A stretch of 64,000 bases of DNA from assembly GCF_017814915.1 (NCBI RefSeq), contig NZ_JAGIPZ010000007.1, positions 62,001 to 126,000 of the forward strand. The letters are read 5' to 3'. Position 1 is the stretch's first letter; each line of letters begins with the position of its first letter. A program made the position numbers and the translations under genes. Origin of the DNA: Herbaspirillum sp. LeCh32-8. Its GTDB lineage: Bacteria > Pseudomonadota > Gammaproteobacteria > Burkholderiales > Burkholderiaceae_D. A model generated the notes under the pieces. The model did no database searches and was not told the origin of the DNA. It worked only from the letters and a program-made list of their open reading frames with translations. Below are positions 18,912 to 26,297 of this stretch, one piece after another.

Positions 18912-18956
18912 AGAATAGAGATCGCGATTTGCAGTGACAAACGGATAATTCTTATC
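18912..18956 (-). promoter_or_regulatory. Promoter of the EthD-MFS pair with LysR-type dyad
   Basis: On the minus strand TTGTCA (18935-18940) and TATTCT (18912-18917) are 17 bp apart. Just upstream of the -35 is a perfect dyad GATAATTCTTATC (18944-18956), centred about 45 bases before the predicted start, a usual place for an activating LysR site. The LysR gene ends 58 bases further upstream on the same strand. Confidence 0.6.
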
Positions 18957-19014
18957 GCGACTGATAACTTTTACTGAGCCCGGCAGGAGGTCGCCAGGCC
19001 GGCAGCACGTCAGC

Positions 19015-19938
19015 TCAGCCGGCTTCAAAGCCGAACGGCGCCTCCAGCCCCACCGTAAAGCGCGCCGCTTCCTGGCAGGCCAGGGCCGCTACCAGCTGGA
19101 TGGCTTCGGTGGTGGCGTCGGCATGGTAGCTGACCACCAGCCGTTGCGGCATCAGGTGGCCGGCGCAAGGGATGATGGAGAGTTCGCCCGAATCGATTTC
19201 CTCGCGCGCAGGCGCCAGCGGCAACACCGCGATGCCGAAGCCGCAGCGCACCAGCCGCACGATCGCCGAAATCGAACTGACGCAATGCACCCGCGGCGTG
19301 TTGACGCCTTCGGCCTTGCATAATTCCTTGAGCGCAATATGCGGTTGCGATCCCTTGTTCATCGTGACGATGGGATGCTGCGCCAGTTCGGCCACCGTCA
19401 GCGGGCCCCGCCTGGACGACCAGTCGGCGCTGCGCCCGACCCAGCCCATGGCGATGGAGCCGCTGGCGGTATTGCGGATGCCTTCGCCGATCACCAGGTC
19501 GGTCTGCAAGGCGATATCCAGTTCGCCGTTGCGCATCTGCGAGTGCAGGCGCAAGGTCGACTCCGAGGTCAGCTGGATTTCGATGGCCGGATAGAGCTCC
19601 TGCATCCGCTGCAGAAAGTCGCTGAGCCAGGTATGGACGATGGTTTCGATGACCCCGATGCGCACCACGCCGAACACATTGTTGGAGGCGCGGCTGGCGG
19701 ACATCATTTCCAGGTTGAGATCCAGCATGCGTTCGGCGTAGCTCAGCATGCGACGGCCGGCGAAGGTCAGGCGGATCTCGCGTGTGTCGCGATCGAACAG
19801 GCGCGAGCCGAAATCTTCTTCAAGCGAAGCAATGCGATTCGAAACCGCCGCCTGCGTGATATTCAGGCGTTCGGCCGCGGTGCGGAAACTACCGAGGCGG
19901 GCAGCCCAGACGAAGGCTTCCAGGAACCGGATATTCAT
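19015..19938 (-). CDS. LysR-family transcriptional regulator
   Basis: A 307-residue regulator with an N-terminal winged helix-turn-helix (residues 1-60; MNIRFLEAFVWAARLGSFRT, AAERLNITQAAVSNRIASLE) and a periplasmic-binding-like effector domain. It lies upstream of the EthD-like and MFS genes on the same strand, and the dyad in their promoter is a likely target. The ATG chosen gives the standard LysR start; an upstream in-frame ATG (20007) would add 23 unlike residues. The effector is unknown. Confidence 0.9.
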   Translation of the reverse strand: MNIRFLEAFVWAARLGSFRTAAERLNITQAAVSNRIASLEEDFGSRLFDRDTREIRLTFAGRRMLSYAERMLDLNLEMMSASRASNNVFGVVRIGVIETIVHTWLSDFLQRMQELYPAIEIQLTSESTLRLHSQMRNGELDIALQTDLVIGEGIRNTASGSIAMGWVGRSADWSSRRGPLTVAELAQHPIVTMNKGSQPHIALKELCKAEGVNTPRVHCVSSISAIVRLVRCGFGIAVLPLAPAREEIDSGELSIIPCAGHLMPQRLVVSYHADATTEAIQLVAALACQEAARFTVGLEAPFGFEAG

Positions 19939-20025
19939 GATGGCGTCTGCTGTGTCGGGTGAATAGGCCGTGACCGGGATGAAGCGTGAAATTGTATCAA
20001 GCTTCATTTTCCCGGCATGGGCCCA

Positions 20026-21000
20026 TTATCCGTTTGCGAACCTGCGCCGTCCCCACACCGAAGCGTCCAGCAGGTTTTCCGGCTGCTTGCCCGACAAGAC
20101 CGCGATCACTTGCGCGGCGCACTGGCTGGCCGTCGCGTGCAGGGCCTCCTGCGAGGAGCCGGCAATATGCGGCGACAGCACCACGTTGGGCAAGGCCGCC
20201 AGCGGCGAGGACGCGGCCAGCGGCTCTTGCGCGAACACGTCCAGCCCTGCGCCGCCGATGCGACCGGCGCGCAAGGCCTCGACCAGCGCAGCCTCGTCGA
20301 TCAGCCCGCCGCGCGAGGTGTTGACGATGATGGCGTCGGTCTTCATCTGAGCCAGTGTCGCGACGTTGATGGTGTGGGCGGTATCAGGACGTAGCGGCCG
20401 GTGCAGGCTGAGCACGTCGGCTTGTTGCAGCAACTGCCCGAACGAGTCCGCCACCTGCGCGCCAAAGCTGCGGATGTGCGCGGCATCGGCGCGCGGCGAC
20501 CACACCAGCACGCGCATGCCCAGCCCTTGGCCGGCCATGCCGCACAGCAGCTCGCCGATACGGCCGAAGCCGACGATACCCAGCGTCTTGCCATACAACG
20601 AGACCGTGCGGCCCTCGTACTTGAAGCGCCAGTTGCCGGCGCGGGCTGCCGCGTCGGCCGCCACCGCCTGGTGCGCGGCGGCCAGCATCAGGTGCAGGGT
20701 ATGCTCGGCCACGGCGCGCACATTGGCCAGTGGGGTATTGCTGACTGCAATACCGAGGCGATGGGCGTGGGCGACGTCGATCTTGTCGGTGCCGGTGCCG
20801 TGGTTGGCCTCCAGCAGCAGGCGTCGTGCACCGTCGAGCTGACCGGCATTGAGGCCGTCGCGAACGATGGCGGCGTCGGCGTCGGCTACTTCATGGTCCA
20901 GCGCAGCCGGGCCGGCCGATTGCAGCACGTCGATGCCGGCCGCGCGCAGCAGTTGCGCGCCGATCGGGTGAATGGGTTGGGCGATCACGCACAGCGCCAT
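20026..21000 (-). CDS. D-isomer-specific 2-hydroxyacid dehydrogenase
   Basis: NAD(P)-dependent interconversion of a 2-hydroxyacid and a 2-oxoacid in the cytoplasm. The 324-residue protein has the nucleotide-binding GIVGFGRIGE and the catalytic triad of the family: Arg in NTSRGGLID, Glu in DVFAQEPL and His in LSPHIAGSS. The start MALCVIAQP is preceded by GGAAAGGA. It lies between a GlcD-like flavoprotein and a LysR gene on one strand, suggesting a pathway in which one hydroxyacid is oxidised or made by both enzymes. The substrate cannot be named. Confidence 0.9.
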   Translation of the reverse strand: MALCVIAQPIHPIGAQLLRAAGIDVLQSAGPAALDHEVADADAAIVRDGLNAGQLDGARRLLLEANHGTGTDKIDVAHAHRLGIAVSNTPLANVRAVAEHTLHLMLAAAHQAVAADAAARAGNWRFKYEGRTVSLYGKTLGIVGFGRIGELLCGMAGQGLGMRVLVWSPRADAAHIRSFGAQVADSFGQLLQQADVLSLHRPLRPDTAHTINVATLAQMKTDAIIVNTSRGGLIDEAALVEALRAGRIGGAGLDVFAQEPLAASSPLAALPNVVLSPHIAGSSQEALHATASQCAAQVIAVLSGKQPENLLDASVWGRRRFANG

Positions 21001-21123
21001 GGTGAAGTGTCCTTTCCAATAAAAAACGCGCCGTCCCGGTGTCCGGAGGACGGCGCGCAAGATGGAAAGCATGATGCGTTCCAGCCGGATCGGCCGGTGA
21101 AGCCGGCAAGCCGCAGTGCGGAC

Positions 21124-22539
21124 TCAGACCAGCTTGCCCGGATTCATGATCAGGTTGGGGTCGAATGCCTGCTTGATGCGCAGCATCAGTTCCATCTCCA
21201 CGGGCGCCTTGTAGTGCCGCAATTCATCGCGGCGCAGCTGGCCCACGCCATGCTCGGCGCTGATGCTGCCGCTCATCTCGGTGACCAGGTCGTGCACCAG
21301 CCGGTTCAGCAGCAGCGTGGCCTGCTTCACTTCATCGTAGGAGGCGCTGAGCGGGATCATCACGTTGAAGTGCAGGTTGCCGTCGCCCAGATGGCCGAAG
21401 TTGATGACCTCGGTCGCCAGCCCGCAGCCGGCGATGGCCGCCTCGGCGCGCGCGACGAAGGGCGCGATGGCCGAGATGGGCAGCGCGATGTCGTGCTTGA
21501 TCACCTTGCCGGCGCGCACCTGCGCCTGTGAAATGCCCTCGCGGATTTTCCACAGTGCGGTCGATTGCGTGCCGCTGGTGCAAAACATGGCGTCGCACAC
21601 CAGTTCCTCTTCCAGCGCCTGGCCCAGCACTTCTTCCAGCATGCCTTGCAGGCCGGTGTCTTCGGTGTCGGCCAGTTCGATCAATGCATTGAAGGCGGCC
21701 GGCTGCGCCAGCGGCGCGCGCGTGTCGGCCACGTGCTGCAGCACCAGTGCCAGCGAGGCGGCCGACATCATCTCGAACGCCACCAGGCGGTCGCCGCAAC
21801 GCGCGCGCGTGCGCGCCAGCAGTTCGGCCAGTTGCGCCAGCGAGTCGGCGCCGACCCAGGCCGTGGCGCGCGCATGCGGTTGCGAGAAGAGCTTGAGCAC
21901 GGCGCCGGTGATCACGCCCAGCGTGCCTTCCGAACCGATGAACAGGTCGCGCAGGTCGTAGCCGGTGTTGTCCTTGCGCAGGCCGCGCAAGCCGTTCCAG
22001 ATGCGACCGTCGGGCAGCACCACTTCCAGCCCCAGCGCCAGCTCGCGCATATTGCCAAAGCGCAGCACGGCGATGCCGCCGGCGTTGGTGGCGAGATTGC
22101 CGCCCACCGTGCAGCTGCCTTCGGCACCCAGGCTCAGCGGGAAGTAGCGGCCGACGTCGCGGGCGGCGTCCTGCGCGTGCGCCAGGATCACGCCGGCGTC
22201 CACCGTCATGGTGTTGTTGATGGGATCCACATCGCGGATGCGGTTCATGCGCGTGGTGGAGAGGATCACCTGCGCGCCGCTGTCGTCCGGCGTGGCGCCG
22301 CCGCTCATGCCGGTGTTGCCGCCCTGGGTGACGATGGGCGTGTGGGTCAGGTGGCACAGCCGCACCACCTCGGCGGTCTGCGCCGTATCGGCCGGGCGCA
22401 CCACCACGCTGACCCGGCCTTCCCATTTGCCCAGCCAATCCTTTAGGTAGGGCGCCTGTTGTTCTGCATCGGTGACCAGGCCGGCGTCGCCGACGATGGC
22501 GCGCAGCTGCGCGATCAGTTCCTTGGTGTTCTCGCTCAT
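21124..22539 (-). CDS. FAD-linked oxidase of the GlcD/D-2-hydroxyglutarate dehydrogenase family
   Basis: Flavoenzyme that oxidises a D-2-hydroxyacid (glycolate, D-lactate or D-2-hydroxyglutarate in relatives). The 471 residues comprise an N-terminal FAD_binding_4 domain with VTQGGNTGMSGGATP and LGAEGSCTVGGNLATNAGG, and a C-terminal FAD-oxidase domain with FGHLGDGNLHFNV and EHGVGQLRRDEL. No GlcE/GlcF partners are adjacent, which favours the single-subunit D-2-hydroxyacid type. The start MSENTKELI follows a CGGA site. It is 123 bases upstream of the 2-hydroxyacid dehydrogenase on the same strand. Confidence 0.9.
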   Translation of the reverse strand: MSENTKELIAQLRAIVGDAGLVTDAEQQAPYLKDWLGKWEGRVSVVVRPADTAQTAEVVRLCHLTHTPIVTQGGNTGMSGGATPDDSGAQVILSTTRMNRIRDVDPINNTMTVDAGVILAHAQDAARDVGRYFPLSLGAEGSCTVGGNLATNAGGIAVLRFGNMRELALGLEVVLPDGRIWNGLRGLRKDNTGYDLRDLFIGSEGTLGVITGAVLKLFSQPHARATAWVGADSLAQLAELLARTRARCGDRLVAFEMMSAASLALVLQHVADTRAPLAQPAAFNALIELADTEDTGLQGMLEEVLGQALEEELVCDAMFCTSGTQSTALWKIREGISQAQVRAGKVIKHDIALPISAIAPFVARAEAAIAGCGLATEVINFGHLGDGNLHFNVMIPLSASYDEVKQATLLLNRLVHDLVTEMSGSISAEHGVGQLRRDELRHYKAPVEMELMLRIKQAFDPNLIMNPGKLV

Positions 22540-22621
22540 TTCCGTATTGCTCCGTGTTGCCGTATTTGCCGCATCGCTTGTCGGGATTGCAGCGGGGTGA
22601 CTTATCTCCAGGGCCCGACTA

Positions 22622-23314
22622 TCAGGCACCGTGCCAGTTCATCCGCACGCGGCCGATGGCCATCGCGGCGGCGGCCTGGCTCGGCTCCACCACGGGGATG
22701 CCCAGCGCCTCTTGCAGCGGTTCGCGGTAGAGCGCCATGCCGGCGCAGCCCATGACGATCACGTCGGCGCCTTTCTCGTCGCGCAGGCGGCGACCCACTT
22801 CGGTCATGCGCGCCAGCGTGCGCTCGTACTGCGCCAGCTCGGTCACGTTCAGGCCGATCGCCAGTTCGCCGGCCAGGCGCGACTCCACGCCCATGGCGCC
22901 ATAGGCGCGCAGGTGGCGAGGAATCGAGCCCTTGAGAATGGCGATCACGCCGAAACGCTGGCCCAGCGTGAGCGCGGTCAGCACGCCGCTTTCCATGATG
23001 CCCAGCACCGGCACGTCGACCGCCTCGCGCACCGCGTGGAGCCCAGGGTCCGAGAAGCAGGCCACCACGAAGGCGGCTGCGCGCGCGCGTAACGATGTCG
23101 CCAGCGACACCAGTTGCGGCGCCACCGCGTCGACGTCCTGCTGGGTCTGGATGCCGGGCGGACCGGACTGCAGCGACAAGCACTCGATGGCAGGGCCGCC
23201 GGCCATGCGCAGCGGCGCCATCGCGGCATCGATGCCGCGCGTGACGGCGGCCGTGCTGTTGGGGTTGATCACGAAGATGGTCTGGCCGTCGGGCAGGGAA
23301 GAGGCAGGGGGCAT
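22622..23314 (-). CDS. Asp/Glu/hydantoin racemase family protein
   Basis: A 230-residue protein with the two catalytic cysteines of hydantoin and aspartate racemases, C86 in VVACFSDPG and C190 in VMGCAGMALY, and the N-terminal FVINPNSTAAVTRGID block characteristic of hydantoin racemase (HyuE-like). It would racemise 5-substituted hydantoins so that the D-hydantoinase encoded nearby can use both isomers. It is divergent from the LysR gene of the hydantoin operon, sharing a 111-base control region. The specific substrate is inferred from context. Confidence 0.85.
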   Translation of the reverse strand: MPPASSLPDGQTIFVINPNSTAAVTRGIDAAMAPLRMAGGPAIECLSLQSGPPGIQTQQDVDAVAPQLVSLATSLRARAAAFVVACFSDPGLHAVREAVDVPVLGIMESGVLTALTLGQRFGVIAILKGSIPRHLRAYGAMGVESRLAGELAIGLNVTELAQYERTLARMTEVGRRLRDEKGADVIVMGCAGMALYREPLQEALGIPVVEPSQAAAAMAIGRVRMNWHGA

Positions 23315-23374
23315 GGTCGGCTTTCGTGGTAGAACGGATGCAAGGACTGTAACCCAGCGCGATGGGCATGCTCC

Positions 23375-23409
23375 TTGCTCATTTGTCGGTTCCCCTTAAC
23401 ATCCTGTTA
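23375..23409 (+). promoter_or_regulatory. Promoter of the hydantoin-operon LysR gene with overlapping LysR box
   Basis: TTGCTC (23375-23380) and TAACAT (23397-23402) are 16 bp apart. The -10 is covered by the perfect dyad TAACA-TCC-TGTTA (23397-23409), part of the larger CTTAACATCCTGTTATG. Such overlap suits self-repression. The divergent racemase gene starts 83 bases away. Confidence 0.5.
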
Positions 23410-23425
23410 TGCATGGCGAGGACTT

Positions 23426-24370
23426 ATGGCACTGAACCTGCGTCAGATCGAAGTGTTCCGCGCGGTGATGACCACCGGCTCCATCAGCGGCGCATCACAA
23501 TTGCTGTTCGTGTCGCAGCCGGCGGTGAGCCGCCTGCTGTCGCACACCGAGCAGCGCGTCGGCTTTGCGCTGTTCGAGCGCATCAAGGGGCGGTTATACG
23601 CCACGCCGGAGGCCAAGAAACTGTTCCACGAAGTGGAACATGTCTACCAGGCGGTGCAGCGGGTCAACGAGCTGGCCACCGATCTGTCTGAAAACCGCAG
23701 CGGCATTCTCAACATCGTCTCCAGTCCCAGCATCGGGCAGATGCTGATCCCGCAGGCTATTGCGCTGTTTCGCAATCGCCATCCGGACGTCAAGCTGACC
23801 TTCCATTGCCTCAACTACGGCTACCTGAAGGACCGCCTGCTGTCGCGCCAGGCCGACCTCGGCATCATCATCCTGCCGATGGAGCATCCCAGCCTGGAAG
23901 TGGCGCCGCTATGCAGCAACCGCGTGGTCTGCGTGCTGCCCTACAACCATGAGCTCACGCGGCGCAGCACACTCACGCTGGCCGATCTGCGGCCGTTTCC
24001 GTTGATCTCCTACAACCGCGATTCGCCCTTCGGCGGCATCGTCGGCAACTTTTATCAGTCGGAAGAGGAACCGCTGCGCCCCATCATGGAAGTGGGTTCG
24101 CCGCAGAACGCCTGTTCGCTGGTGCAGATGGGCGCAGGGGTGGCGCTGGTGGACGAATTCTCGGTGCGCAGCTGGGCCGGCAGCAGCCAGATGGTCGTGC
24201 GGCCGGTGGCGCGCGCACCCATCCTGCGGGCCAACATGGTGCACGTGCGTACCGAGCCGCTGTCGCAGCTGACGCTGGCGTTCATCGAGGAATTGCGCCA
24301 ACTCGTGCATGCGCAAGGCTACGTGCCGTCGGCCGGACTTGCTGCGCCGCCGCAGGCGCGCGCGGCCTGA
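23426..24370 (+). CDS. LysR-family regulator of the hydantoin operon
   Basis: A 314-residue LysR protein: helix-turn-helix in residues 1-65 (LRQIEVFRAVMTTGSISGAS, LLFVSQPAVSRLLSHTE) and an effector-binding domain. It sits between the divergent racemase and the downstream lyase-SDR-hydantoinase-carbamoylase operon. The same box is found over its own promoter and upstream of the operon, so I infer that it controls both. The start MALNLRQIEVFR follows GAGGAC. Confidence 0.9.
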   Translation: MALNLRQIEVFRAVMTTGSISGASQLLFVSQPAVSRLLSHTEQRVGFALFERIKGRLYATPEAKKLFHEVEHVYQAVQRVNELATDLSENRSGILNIVSSPSIGQMLIPQAIALFRNRHPDVKLTFHCLNYGYLKDRLLSRQADLGIIILPMEHPSLEVAPLCSNRVVCVLPYNHELTRRSTLTLADLRPFPLISYNRDSPFGGIVGNFYQSEEEPLRPIMEVGSPQNACSLVQMGAGVALVDEFSVRSWAGSSQMVVRPVARAPILRANMVHVRTEPLSQLTLAFIEELRQLVHAQGYVPSAGLAAPPQARAA

Positions 24371-24410
24371 AACGGTGCATGCAGGCAGACGGGTGATGCG
24401 TGCTGGTGCG

Positions 24411-24476
24411 CTTAACAAGACGTTATGGCGTGCGTACAAAAAGGCAAGCGACAGGACCAAACGCGTCCACGACAAT
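24411..24476 (+). promoter_or_regulatory. Control region of the hydantoin operon: LysR box and promoter
   Basis: CTTAACAAGACGTTATG (24411-24427) matches the box in front of the LysR gene in both half-sites (CTTAACA and GTTATG). Downstream, GCGACA (24448-24453) and GACAAT (24471-24476) with a 17-bp spacer form a modest promoter. The box is centred near -64 from the predicted start, the classical LysR recognition-site position. Confidence 0.5.
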
Positions 24477-24545
24477 GAATTTCATCTTGTCCGGCAGACC
24501 ACATCGGTGTGCCGCCGCTTCCACCCATTTGTCCACGGAATCACT

Positions 24546-25481
24546 ATGTCGACCTCGACCGCAGCTTCGCTGGCCACCGCCCGCGGCATCTACACCATCT
24601 GCCCCACGCCGTTCAACGCCGACGGCTCGATTGACCTCGGCAGCATCGCCACGCTGGTCGATTTCCAGATCGAAGCCGGCGTCTCCGGCCTGGCCATCCT
24701 CGGCTTCCTCGGCGAGGCGCACAAGCTGTCCAACGCCGAGCGCCGCGCGGTGACCTCGACCTTCGTCAAGTGTGCCGCCGGGCGCGTGCCGGTGTGGGTG
24801 GGCGTGCGCGCCCTGGGCCTGGCCGGCGCCATCGAGCAGGCCACCGAGGCCGCTGAAGCCGGCGCCGCCGCAGTCTTCGCCGCGCCGCTGGACAATGCCT
24901 CCGACGCCGTGCAGTTCGACTACTACCAGTCGCTGGCCGCAGCACTGTCGATTCCCGTGGTGATCCACGATTTCCCCGACTCCTTCGGCACCGAAATCAA
25001 GGCCGAGGTAATCGCCCGCCTGGGGCGCGAAGGCGGCGTCAACTTTATCAAGATGGAAGAGCCGCCGGTGGGCCAGAAGATCAGCCGCATCCGTGACCTT
25101 GCCGGCGAGTCCATGCGCATCTTCGGCGGCCTGGGCGGCGTGTACTTCCTGGAGGAACTGCAGCGCGGCGCGGTCGGCACCATGACCGGGTTTGCCTTCC
25201 CCGAAATCCTGGTGCGCATCTACGACAAGTTCGCCGCCGGCGACCTGGCGGGCGCGGCCGCCACCTTCGACAAGTATTGCCCGCTGATCCGCTATGAGTT
25301 CCAGCCCAAGATCGGCCTGTCGCTGCGCAAGTACGTCTACCGCAAGCGCGGCGTGATCGGCAGCGATGCGATCCGTTCGCCCGGCATGCGCATCGACCCC
25401 GAGACCGAGCGCGAGCTGGAAGCCGTGATCGCCCGCGTCGGCCTGTCGCTGGACCAGCGCGGCGCGCTGGTCATCGAATAA
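24546..25481 (+). CDS. DapA/NAL-superfamily lyase or synthase
   Basis: A 311-residue (beta/alpha)8-barrel protein of the dihydrodipicolinate synthase / N-acetylneuraminate lyase superfamily, which handles pyruvate-type Schiff-base chemistry. It shows GIYTICPTPFNADGSIDLGS at the N-terminus, ILGFLGEAHKLSNAER (the usual GTTGE block replaced by GFLGE), and a candidate Schiff-base lysine K169 in FIKMEEP. The normally conserved Tyr (YNVP/YNxP) is His here (VVIHDFP, H141), so the reaction probably differs from DapA. First gene of the operon, 13 bases before the SDR gene. Its role in hydantoin breakdown is not known to me. Confidence 0.8.
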   Translation: MSTSTAASLATARGIYTICPTPFNADGSIDLGSIATLVDFQIEAGVSGLAILGFLGEAHKLSNAERRAVTSTFVKCAAGRVPVWVGVRALGLAGAIEQATEAAEAGAAAVFAAPLDNASDAVQFDYYQSLAAALSIPVVIHDFPDSFGTEIKAEVIARLGREGGVNFIKMEEPPVGQKISRIRDLAGESMRIFGGLGGVYFLEELQRGAVGTMTGFAFPEILVRIYDKFAAGDLAGAAATFDKYCPLIRYEFQPKIGLSLRKYVYRKRGVIGSDAIRSPGMRIDPETERELEAVIARVGLSLDQRGALVIE

Positions 25482-25494
25482 GCGGGGGCAAAGC

Positions 25495-26274
25495 ATGGAT
25501 CTGGGTATTGCCGGACGCAGCGCACTGGTGTGTGCATCAAGCAAGGGACTGGGGCTGGCCTGTGCGGCGTCACTGGCGCGCGAAGGCGTGGCCGTGACTA
25601 TGACCGCGCGCGGCAAGGAGGCGCTGGAAGCCGCCGCGCAGCATATTCGCGACACCACCGGCGCCACCATCACCACCGTCGCCGGCGACATCACTACGCC
25701 GGAGGGGCGCGCGCTGGCGCTGGCGGTATGTCCGTCGCCGGACATCCTGGTGACCAATGCCGGCGGCCCCAAGCCGGGCGACTTCCGCGAGTGGTCGCGC
25801 GAAGACTGGATCGCCGCGGTGGACGCCAACATGCTCACCCCCATCGAGCTGATCAAGGCCACCGTGGACGGCATGATGAAGCGCGGCTTCGGCCGCATTG
25901 TCAACATCACCTCGGGCGCGGTGAAGGCGCCGATCGATGTGCTGGGATTGTCCAACGGCGCGCGTTCGGGCCTGACCGGTTTTGTCGCCGGACTGGCGCG
26001 CAAGACCGTGCGCCACAACGTCACCATCAACAACCTGCTGCCGGGGCCGTTTGAAACCGACCGCCTGCTGGCCACGGCGGCCGCCGCCGCGCGCGACACC
26101 GGCAAGACCGTGGAAGAAGCGCTCGCCGCGCGCCGCGCCGGCAACCCGGCCGGCCGCTTCGGCACCCCGGCCGAGTTCGGCGATGCCTGCGCCTGGCTGT
26201 GCAGCGCGCAGGCCGGCTTCGTCACCGGGCAAAACCTGCTGATGGACGGCGGCGCCTATCCGGGCACCTTCTAG
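25495..26274 (+). CDS. SDR-family protein lacking the canonical Tyr-Lys pair
   Basis: A 259-residue short-chain dehydrogenase/reductase fold: nucleotide-binding ASSKGLGLACA (TGxxxGxG variant), NAGG, the Ser of IVNITSGA, and PGPFETDR and the C-terminal GQNLLMDGGAYPG. In the catalytic helix the expected YxxxK reads LGLSN (L150 and N154), followed by GARSGLTGFVAG. A branch of SDR proteins with this replacement exists, but its chemistry is unclear. It may reduce poorly or do something else. It sits between the DapA-like gene and the hydantoinase, with gaps of 13 and 23 bases. Confidence 0.85.
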   Translation: MDLGIAGRSALVCASSKGLGLACAASLAREGVAVTMTARGKEALEAAAQHIRDTTGATITTVAGDITTPEGRALALAVCPSPDILVTNAGGPKPGDFREWSREDWIAAVDANMLTPIELIKATVDGMMKRGFGRIVNITSGAVKAPIDVLGLSNGARSGLTGFVAGLARKTVRHNVTINNLLPGPFETDRLLATAAAAARDTGKTVEEALAARRAGNPAGRFGTPAEFGDACAWLCSAQAGFVTGQNLLMDGGAYPGTF

Positions 26275-26297
26275 CAGCCAACATTCCAGGACTTCGC

